Shown here: positions 57,754 through 64,000 of the stretch, one piece after another
How positions within the stretch are numbered: position 1 is the stretch's first letter
How the letters are laid out: the number at the start of each line of letters is the position of its first letter
Source: Anaerolineales bacterium
GTDB taxonomy: Bacteria; Chloroflexota; Anaerolineae; 4572-78; J111
Length of the DNA: 64,000 nucleotides
Direction of reading: 5' to 3'
Assembly: GCA_015075185.1 (NCBI GenBank)
Contig: JABTUW010000004.1
Location: forward strand, 1-64,000
The notes under the pieces: generated by a model
What the model was told of the DNA's origin: nothing
Seen by the model: only the letters and a program-made list of their open reading frames with translations
Databases searched by the model: none
Translations under genes and position numbers: made by a program

Positions 57754-59418
57754 ATGGATTTACGTCAATATTTGAAAAGTATTTTAAGATGGTGGTGGTT
57801 AGTTTTGCTTAGCACCACTATTGCCGCTCTTGCCAGCTATTTCGCCAGTTTGCAACAGCCTCGTATTTACCAGACTACCACCACGATTATGGTGGGTCAG
57901 GTTATTCAAAAAGCCAACCCTGAAGGCAGTGATTTTTCCCTCACCGAACAATTAGCCGAGTCATATGCCCAAATTGCTCGCCGCCAGCCTGTGCTACAGG
58001 GAACGGCTGACGCCTTAGGACTCGATATCGGCTGGCAAGACCTGCAATGGCGAGTGAATGCCTATTCGATTCCACGCACTCAACTGCTTGGGATTACGGT
58101 TCAGGACATCTCCCCTGAGCGGGCGGTGGCCATTGCTGATGAAATTGCCCGGCAACTGATCTTACAAAGTCCTGCTTCGCCCAACAACAAAGCGCGTCAG
58201 GATCGGGGTCAGTTTGTGCAGAACCAATTAGTTGAATTGGAAGGACGAATCCATACGACCCAGGCGCAGGTGAAAGAACTTCGAACAAAACTGGATGCCG
58301 CTTTAAGTGCTCGCGAGATAAAGGATTTACAAGCGCAAATAACTGATTTAGAAACCTTATTAGATAAATGGCAAACAGCTTATAGCGGCCTTTTGAATTT
58401 TATTCAAGGCGGAGACAGCCCGAACTACTTAACCGTAATTGAACCGGCCCAACTGTCAACCACGCCAATCAGCCCCAACGTTAAACTTAATGTGCTCCTG
58501 GCCGCTGCGGTCGGGTTTATGTTGGCCGTGGGTGCGGCTATATTGCTAGAATACCTTGACGATACGCTCAAATCAGCCGAGGATGTAAGCACATCCCTGG
58601 GCTTGGTTGCTCTGGGTAGTATCGAACGAATCAAGGGTAGCAGCTACATGGATAGATTGATTACTTCCCACGGCCCTTTCTCGCCCATGGCCGAGTCCTA
58701 CCGTTTGATACGGAGCAACATTCAGTTTATGAGTGTTGACCAACCAACCAAATCAATTGTGATCACCAGTTCCAATCCCGGCGAAGGAAAGAGCATGACT
58801 GCGGCCAACCTGGCCATCATCATGGCTCAGGCCGAACTCAAAACCGTTATTGTTGATGCCGACCTGAGACGGCCGGCGCTGCATAAGATCTTTGGAGTAC
58901 CTAATCTGGGTGGTCTTACAGATCTGTTACGCTCACCGGAGCTCGAATTTAACAGCCACATGAAAAATACCGGGATTGAAAATTTACAGTTGCTCACCAG
59001 CGGGCCCCTGCCCCCCAATCCGGCCGAACTACTCGGTTCGCAGCGAATGGCCCAGTTAGTCCAACACCTGGAGCAACTGGCCGATGTCATAATTTTTGAT
59101 AGCCCACCGGTTCTGCCTGTGACTGATGCTGCCGTCCTCTCCAAGCGGACTGGTGGCGTCATCCTGGTTACCCAGGCGGGACGCACTCGCCGGGATGTGA
59201 CCAAGCTGGCGATCAAAAGGTTGAATCAGGTAGAGGCTAATCTTTTGGGCACGATACTCAACCAGGTTTCCCAGAGAGACGGGAACTCCAATCAATATGC
59301 TCAGTATTATAGTCACAGTGGGCAGGGTATGGCTGGTCAACCGGTTCACTTTACCCGGCGCCGCTGGTGGCAACGGCTGCCTGTTCCTTTAAAGTGGCGA
59401 AGGATACCGGGACAGTAG
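57754..59418 (+). CDS. Polysaccharide biosynthesis tyrosine autokinase (Wzc/CpsCD type)
   Basis: This 554-residue fusion of a Wzz-type chain-length domain and a BY-kinase controls polymer length and export through tyrosine phosphorylation. The first membrane span is near residues 14-32 and the second near 247-268 (VLLAAAVGFMLAVGAAILLE), with a coiled coil between. The kinase part has Walker A SSNPGEGKSMTAANLA, Walker A' VIVDADLRRP and Walker B IIFDSPPVLPVTDA. A short tyrosine cluster (QYAQYYSHS) near the C-terminus may be the phosphorylated tail. The start has AGAGGA upstream. Confidence 0.92.
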   Translation: MDLRQYLKSILRWWWLVLLSTTIAALASYFASLQQPRIYQTTTTIMVGQVIQKANPEGSDFSLTEQLAESYAQIARRQPVLQGTADALGLDIGWQDLQWRVNAYSIPRTQLLGITVQDISPERAVAIADEIARQLILQSPASPNNKARQDRGQFVQNQLVELEGRIHTTQAQVKELRTKLDAALSAREIKDLQAQITDLETLLDKWQTAYSGLLNFIQGGDSPNYLTVIEPAQLSTTPISPNVKLNVLLAAAVGFMLAVGAAILLEYLDDTLKSAEDVSTSLGLVALGSIERIKGSSYMDRLITSHGPFSPMAESYRLIRSNIQFMSVDQPTKSIVITSSNPGEGKSMTAANLAIIMAQAELKTVIVDADLRRPALHKIFGVPNLGGLTDLLRSPELEFNSHMKNTGIENLQLLTSGPLPPNPAELLGSQRMAQLVQHLEQLADVIIFDSPPVLPVTDAAVLSKRTGGVILVTQAGRTRRDVTKLAIKRLNQVEANLLGTILNQVSQRDGNSNQYAQYYSHSGQGMAGQPVHFTRRRWWQRLPVPLKWRRIPGQ

Positions 59419-59476
59419 ATTGCCAGGAGTGGGAGTGTTGATATTTTTTTGAAACATTACAATGGTTAAAAGATAA

Positions 59477-60475
59477 ATGGCAATGGAACAGGTAAAGGTT
59501 GGCGTTATTGGCGCTGGCGTAATGGGTCAACGACATTGTCGGGTGTATTCAAGTTTGAGACGCGCAGAACTGGTGGGAATTTGTGATTCAAGATTTGAGG
59601 TGGGGTATCTGATTGCACAGCAATATGAAGTGCCTTTTTACGAGCATATTGATGATCTCTTGGCGCATGTTGATGCGGTCAGTGTGGTTACCCCGACCCC
59701 TTTCCATTTTGAGATTGCCATGCATTGTCTGGCTCGGGGCATTCATGTAATAATTGAAAAACCTATTACCGAAACCGTTGAACAGGCGGAGTGGCTCACC
59801 CAAGCTGCTGAGGATCGCAATCTGGTTGTTCAAGTTGGGCATATCGAACGTTTCAATCCGACTTACTCGGAGTTGAAAAATGTATTAGAAGAGATGACCC
59901 CCCTGGCGATTAACTTGCGCCGCCTCAGTCCTTATCAGGGTAGCAATACCGATGTTGACGTAATCTTTGACTTGATGATCCATGACCTTGACTTGGTGTT
60001 AAACCTAATCCAGCAGGAGCCTATCTCTATAAATGCCTATGGGTTAACAGCTTTAAGTGGAAAAATAGATCATGCCGTGGCCCATCTCGGCTTCCAGTCT
60101 GGCCCACTCGTGACCGTGACGGCTTCTCGAGTCACCGAACAAAAAGTCCGATCAATTGAGGTTACGGCTATGGAAGCTTATGTGGAGGGTGATTTATTAA
60201 ACAAAAGTGTTTTGGTACATCGCCGAACCGTTGGGGAGTACTACAGCAGCAATAAGTATCGCCAGGAAAGCGTTGTGCAACGCATCCACGTACCCGGTTT
60301 CGAACCCCTCTTTTTGGAATTGCAGCATTTTATAGATTGCATTGTGGAAGGTACAACTCCCCGTATTCCGGCCCGGCATGGTCTCAACGCCTTGCGACTG
60401 GCAAGCGAGATTCAACGTGTGATTTCTGCGCGACTAATTGATGCCGGTCCAAGTAGTCAACCAAAGCTTGCCTAA
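59477..60475 (+). CDS. Gfo/Idh/MocA family oxidoreductase
   Basis: This 332-residue NAD(P)-dependent dehydrogenase has the N-terminal VGVIGAGVMGQRHCRVYSSL, the family lysine in IEKPITETVEQAEWL and a C-terminal beta-sheet domain with VIFDLMIHDLDLVLNL. Related enzymes in glycan loci oxidise UDP-GlcNAc(A) at C3 or handle similar amino-sugars. It is the last intact + strand gene of the locus; about 110 bases later the minus-strand region begins. ATG 59483 is an alternative start. Confidence 0.88.
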   Translation: MAMEQVKVGVIGAGVMGQRHCRVYSSLRRAELVGICDSRFEVGYLIAQQYEVPFYEHIDDLLAHVDAVSVVTPTPFHFEIAMHCLARGIHVIIEKPITETVEQAEWLTQAAEDRNLVVQVGHIERFNPTYSELKNVLEEMTPLAINLRRLSPYQGSNTDVDVIFDLMIHDLDLVLNLIQQEPISINAYGLTALSGKIDHAVAHLGFQSGPLVTVTASRVTEQKVRSIEVTAMEAYVEGDLLNKSVLVHRRTVGEYYSSNKYRQESVVQRIHVPGFEPLFLELQHFIDCIVEGTTPRIPARHGLNALRLASEIQRVISARLIDAGPSSQPKLA

Positions 60476-60583
60476 CAGCTCCCGGTTTGTTTACTTTTAC
60501 AGCGGAGTAGAGAAATTCTGGCTAAGTTTGGTGTAAATTAGCGCTCGCGCATGGCCCACAGGTCTGGAATATCATCAAACATA

Positions 60584-62599
60584 TCAAGCATTTCGTAAAT
60601 CTTCACCCTGGATCGGTATCCGCCTGATACGCTTGCCTGTAGCAGCGAATACTGCATTAGCTACAGCAGGAGTTAAGGGAGGGCCGCTCATTTCACCCAC
60701 ACCGCTTGGCGGTTCGTTGCTAGGCACAATATATACCTCTACAATCGGCATTTCGTCGAATTGCAGAACTGGATAACCGTGGAAATTGCTTTGCTGAACA
60801 CGACCCTTTTCCAGAGTCATTTTCCTTTCAAGGCCGCCGATAGGGCAAAAGCAATCCCGCCTTCCACCTGCGCTTTGACCATAGCCGGATTAATGACGAT
60901 ATCACAGTCAATAGCGCAGATCACCCGCTGGATTCGTATCTTGCTGTCATTAGCAACTGAGACCTCGACCACTTCAGCCGTAGGAGTTTTTCCCCAGATT
61001 GCATAACAGGCAATCCCGCGCTCCCATCCCTCCGGCAGAGGACTGCCCCAATTGGCTTTACTTGCGGCCAATTCCAGGATCATTTTGAGTTTAAAAGGGC
61101 AAATTCGACTTCCTTTTTGCCCAGCAACTGTTCCAGGCCGGCGATACGCTGCTGGTACTCGGCCACCGTGCCATTCTGGTTAAAGATTTCTGGCCCTTTG
61201 TCCAGCAGGGTTTGCTTCCAGTTGTTGACTGTATTCGGATGCACCTGGTAAGCTTTCGCCACCTGGCCGAGTGGTCGAGGTCGGCGCTAACATAGTGGTA
61301 ACTCAGGGGATGAAAAAAATCATGCTGGATGTCATCCTCACGAGTCCAGGCAACTTGCACGGGCGTACCTACTGCCTGAGACACCTGCATGGCTTCGCCG
61401 ATGTAATCCACCTCGAGGCGCCAGCCAAACCCCCCACCCATCAGGGTGACGTTGACCTTAAGTAAATCTAAAGATGTCCCAAGCTTTCGCTTTATATAGC
61501 GGACAAGTCGTCCTCCAGGCAACTGGGAAAAAGCCCCTTGCGGATTTTGGGTAGGCGCCCAAACTTCGCCTCCGTTCCAACTCATATGGGCTACGCAATT
61601 CATTGGCTCCATCGTCGCATCGCCAGGTAGGGTATCTCATAAAGGACCTCCAGCTTACCGCGTGTCTGCGCCTGGGTATCATCACTCCCAATGGCTACGG
61701 TAGGGGGGCAGTTGGGTTAAGATGTTTTGACGAATAGCCTCGCTGTTGAGGGTATGTTGACCTTCATCCAGGTGATCTGGGCGCTTGCCGTCCTTGTATG
61801 GCTGCCCAGGTGTTTTCAGCTACAACAGCTACGGCGTTATCAATCTCAACAACGTCTTGCACACCCTCAACGGCCTTGGCCCCAGTCGCATCAAAGCTGA
61901 CCAACCTACCACCAAAACAGACAGCGAGCAATAGAAGTATATACATGCGGGAACTTTAACATCCAGACCAAAATGGCGCTACCATCAACAAACTGAGGGT
62001 TGTCTATTGGCCCGGTGGGCGTACCTACAATATGGAAATCTTTAGGATCTTGAGAGTTAAACTTGCCGGGTCGGGGATGGGCGCTTGGGCCGCGATCTCC
62101 GCCAACTCACCATAAGTCAAGCGCTGGCTACTGGCCTGATGAATCACGCTTCCTTTTTCGGTGGTGCAGGTTTGTGGGTCTACTCCCCATTTTGAGCCGC
62201 GGCGGTTATCAGCATCATCCTGGCAATTGCACCAGTTTCACGTAGGGGTTGCCAAAACGTGCTGACGCTGGTGCTGCCTCCAGTAAATTGGTCACCATAT
62301 TCTTGACCGGCTGGGCTTGTTCCACCCTCACGGTTGACCAGTCGGCATCAGTTCTTCAGCTACAATCATTGGCAACGAGGTACGTACCCTTGTCCCATTT
62401 CTGATCTGGGTACGGTGATGGTAACAGTGTTATCAGGGTCAATTCTTAGAAAAACGCTTGGCTGGAAAGTTCCACCGCCTTGCTCCGTGAGTGGTACAGT
62501 TAAGCTTTGACAACCAGCCAGTTGGAAACCCAGGACCAGGCTGGCCCCCAGAGAACTTTTTAGAAATTGACGGCGAGTGAGAGTTGATTGTATTTCCAT
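60584..62599 (-). pseudogene. Molybdopterin-binding hydroxylase large subunit (isoquinoline 1-oxidoreductase type), degraded
   Basis: On the minus strand ATG 62599, preceded by AGGAGG, begins a Tat signal (TRRQFLKSSLGASLVLGF) followed by TFQPSVFLRIDPDNTVTITV and SEMGQG. Later fragments in several frames show EPMNCVAHM, TLMGGGFGWRLEVDY (Mo-cofactor motif), CDIVINPAMVKAQVEGGIAF and GVGEMSGPPLTPAVANAVFA with the catalytic Glu. An intact protein would be ~700-750 residues, but the span codes for only ~610 in this region minus an IS3 fragment at 61082-61265. About 200 central residues are missing there. This gene is truly broken, beyond what single-base errors explain. Confidence 0.83.
61082..61265 (-). 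mobile_element. IS3 family transposase OrfA fragment inserted in the hydroxylase gene
   Basis: The minus strand encodes AKAYQVHPNTVNNWKQTLLD and GTVAEYQQRIAGLEQLLGKK, the helix-turn-helix and leucine-zipper part of an IS3-type OrfA. Both ends run directly into hydroxylase coding sequence (YHYVSADLDH upstream; MILELAASKANW downstream). I see no terminal repeats or OrfB. It is a relic that replaced host sequence. Confidence 0.75.
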
Positions 62600-62600
62600 C

Positions 62601-63058
62601 TTAAACCTCCTGAGCGGCGCGGTGAATAGCCCAGCGAATCCGTTGATACGTGCCACAGCGACAAATATTACCAGACATGGCATTATCAATCTCTTCGTCG
62701 CTTGGCTGGGATTTTGAGCCAGCAAAGCTGCTGCGCTCATAATCTGTCCGGGCTGGCAGTAGCCGCATTGGGCTACACTTTCGGCTAGCCAAGCCTGTTG
62801 AACTGGGTGGTTATGCTCGCTGGATAATCCTTCAATCGTGGTAACTTTTTGATCCGTAACTTCCGAAATCGGCGTAATGCAGGAACGTACAGCCTGTCCG
62901 TTCAAGTGGACAACGCACGCCCCGCATATCCCCATCTGCCACAGCTATACTTGGTGCCGGTTAAGCTGAGTATATCACGCAATACCCACAGCAGGGCACA
63001 TCAGGATTTACGTTTACTGTTTTTCTTGGCCATTCACTGTTAAAATTATTGGACTCAT
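62601..63058 (-). pseudogene. (2Fe-2S)-binding subunit of a molybdenum hydroxylase (CoxS/IorA-like), frameshifted
   Basis: ATG 63058 on the minus strand begins SPIILTVNGQEK. The protein can be followed to a stop at 62601, giving the usual ~152 residues. Visible parts are SLTGTKYSCG, MGICGACVVHLNG, QCGYCQPGQIMSAAAL and GNICRCGTYQRI, covering both [2Fe-2S] Cys sets. Three breaks are needed: an A run one base short near 63022, a C run one base short near 62992, and one near 62705. It lies directly upstream of the large subunit in the normal family order. Confidence 0.78.
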
Positions 63059-63141
63059 ATATATTCTCCTGTTCCATAGCATCATTGTGTCATTGCCCGC
63101 CTGTTATTAGGTGGATGCCCAATCTATTTCATCAGGTCGGC

Positions 63142-63314
63142 TCAGCCAAACAGATAACGATAAGCGCCTCGTAGCGGGGACTTGATCGTTAACGACATTA
63201 AAAGAAATGGTGCACCTATGCCCAGAATAGAGCAGCATGTCCCCAAGTGGCAGCATGATTACAAACTACCGCAAATATAGCTAATCCATTCAGAAGTAAC
63301 AGCCATTGTGTCAT
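63142..63314 (-). pseudogene. Internally deleted relic of a membrane acyltransferase-3-like gene
   Basis: ATG 63314 on the minus strand gives MTQWLLLLNGLAIFAVVCNH, like the first span of acyltransferase-3 proteins including the conserved His. After about 32 codons a TAG appears. Another frame then gives ILGIGAPFLLMSLTIKSPLR and a stop at 63142, resembling a C-terminal membrane end. This suggests an N-terminus fused to a C-terminus with the middle lost. The evidence is short and tentative. Confidence 0.38.
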
Positions 63315-63443
63315 GGTTTGTTCTTCATACCTTATTTTTGCGCGAACAGAGGCGGTTTCTATTCAAAAATGAAGGTCAGACGCGAATAGAGCTGATTCTA
63401 TTCAGGAATTATTGAACGAAATAGGCCGAATTTGGGTATGATG

Positions 63444-63492
63444 GGAACATCTTCAAAACTTCAATAGACTTAGCCCCAAGAGAGGATGTTCC
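63444..63492. promoter_or_regulatory. Inverted repeat covering the transposase ribosome site
   Basis: GGAACATC at 63444-63451 pairs with GATGTTCC at 63485-63492, a loop of 33 bases. The second arm lies against the AGAGG ribosome site and ends two bases before ATG 63494. In mRNA this hairpin could mask the start. Confidence 0.4.
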
Positions 63493-63493
63493 A

Positions 63494-64000
63494 ATGACGA
63501 TCAAATTTGGTTTAACTAAAGAACTGGTCAATACCCAATTTGGGCCGGTCGCCGCCTTGGCTGCCTATTATGAAAGCCAAAAAGTACTTGAACCTTTACA
63601 AATCATCATTCCAGTCGTGGAAAAGAGTGATTTTCCCTTAGCGAACCAACTCACCCAAGTGATCCTGAGTATCTTCACCGGGTGTGAATATCTGTCGATG
63701 GTCAATACCAGACTTCGCCCTGAGCGAAAACTAGCTCAAGTCTATCGAATTGAGCAGTTTGCCCATCAAGCTACTCTGTCCCGATCCCTGGATGGCCTAA
63801 GTCTAACGAACTTGACTGAATTGGAGCAAGCCGTCCGAACCATTAGCCAGCGCTGTAGTCGGATCTGTCAGCACGATTGGCGTGGTTTCTTGCAATTAGA
63901 CTTCGACTTGTCGGGCTTACCTTGTGGCAAACAGGCTCAAGGGAGCCAAAAAGGGTTCTTTAGTGGCAAAAAAACGCCACCGGTCGGCAATTAAGCGGGT
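63494..64000 (+). mobile_element. DDE transposase, N-terminal part, cut by the window edge
   Basis: The ATG at 63494 opens a transposase whose visible part has QFGPVAALAAYYESQKVLEP, a helical DNA-binding region and LQLDFDLSGLPCGKQA, which carries the first catalytic Asp of a DDE domain. Near 63970 the frame ends early at VGN. Adding one A to the A run (eight instead of seven) restores FFSGKKNATGRQLSG and an open frame to the window edge. The family resembles IS4/IS1380-type elements, but I cannot name it. The left inverted repeat is not certain. Confidence 0.72.

Overview
The window looks like chromosomal DNA from a Chloroflexota bacterium (Anaerolineae-like). I infer this from long Thr/Pro-rich linkers in secreted proteins, a four-Cys CPYLG-type motif ahead of a membrane segment, and secreted proteins ending in a YLPI-type tail. 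No marker gene fixes the lineage. Genes from position 1 to 60475 all lie on the + strand and form one large exopolysaccharide/cell-surface locus. From 60584 to 63314 there is a degraded minus-strand region, followed by a transposase cut by the right edge.

Layout. 1-2.8 kb: amino-sugar genes (formyltransferase-like, WbqC-like, RffA-type aminotransferase). 2.8-5.4 kb: a secreted M28 peptidase with Thr/Pro linkers and two copies of an unnamed beta-rich domain. 5.4-25.8 kb: glycosyltransferases (GT4 and GT2), an NAD epimerase, an O-antigen ligase/polymerase, a sugar nucleotidyltransferase, a GT39-like membrane protein, a polysaccharide pyruvyl transferase, and an unexpected phosphopentomutase. 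25.8-34.1 kb: a nucleotide-sugar cassette (SDR epimerase, two methyltransferase-like proteins, RfbC-like epimerase, DUF4910 protein, GSA-like aminotransferase, RfbF cytidylyltransferase, broken PIG-L deacetylase). 34.4-38.2 kb: two tandem pairs of GNAT-type acyltransferases. 38.4-53.5 kb: large secreted proteins, including a two-gene segmental duplication. 53.6-60.5 kb: a GT4, a membrane-anchored Thr/Pro-rich protein with PD40 repeats, a Wzc/CpsD tyrosine autokinase and a Gfo/Idh/MocA oxidoreductase. I see no Wzx flippase and no initiating phosphoglycosyltransferase.

Together the genes appear to make modified (amino, branched, possibly formylated and acylated) sugars, assemble them into a polymer under Wzc/ligase control, and export proteins that may bind or trim it. 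Six promoters carry 11-bp-phased direct repeats ahead of an extended -10, in the manner of PhoB/PhoP-family boxes; this suggests one response regulator controls several sugar and surface-protein genes.

Many genes are frameshifted. Most breaks I could compare between repeated copies are length changes in G, C or A runs, and indels outnumber substitutions, so much of the apparent decay may be consensus error. The molybdo-hydroxylase region at 60.5-63.1 kb looks truly degraded, because an IS3 transposase fragment replaces part of it.
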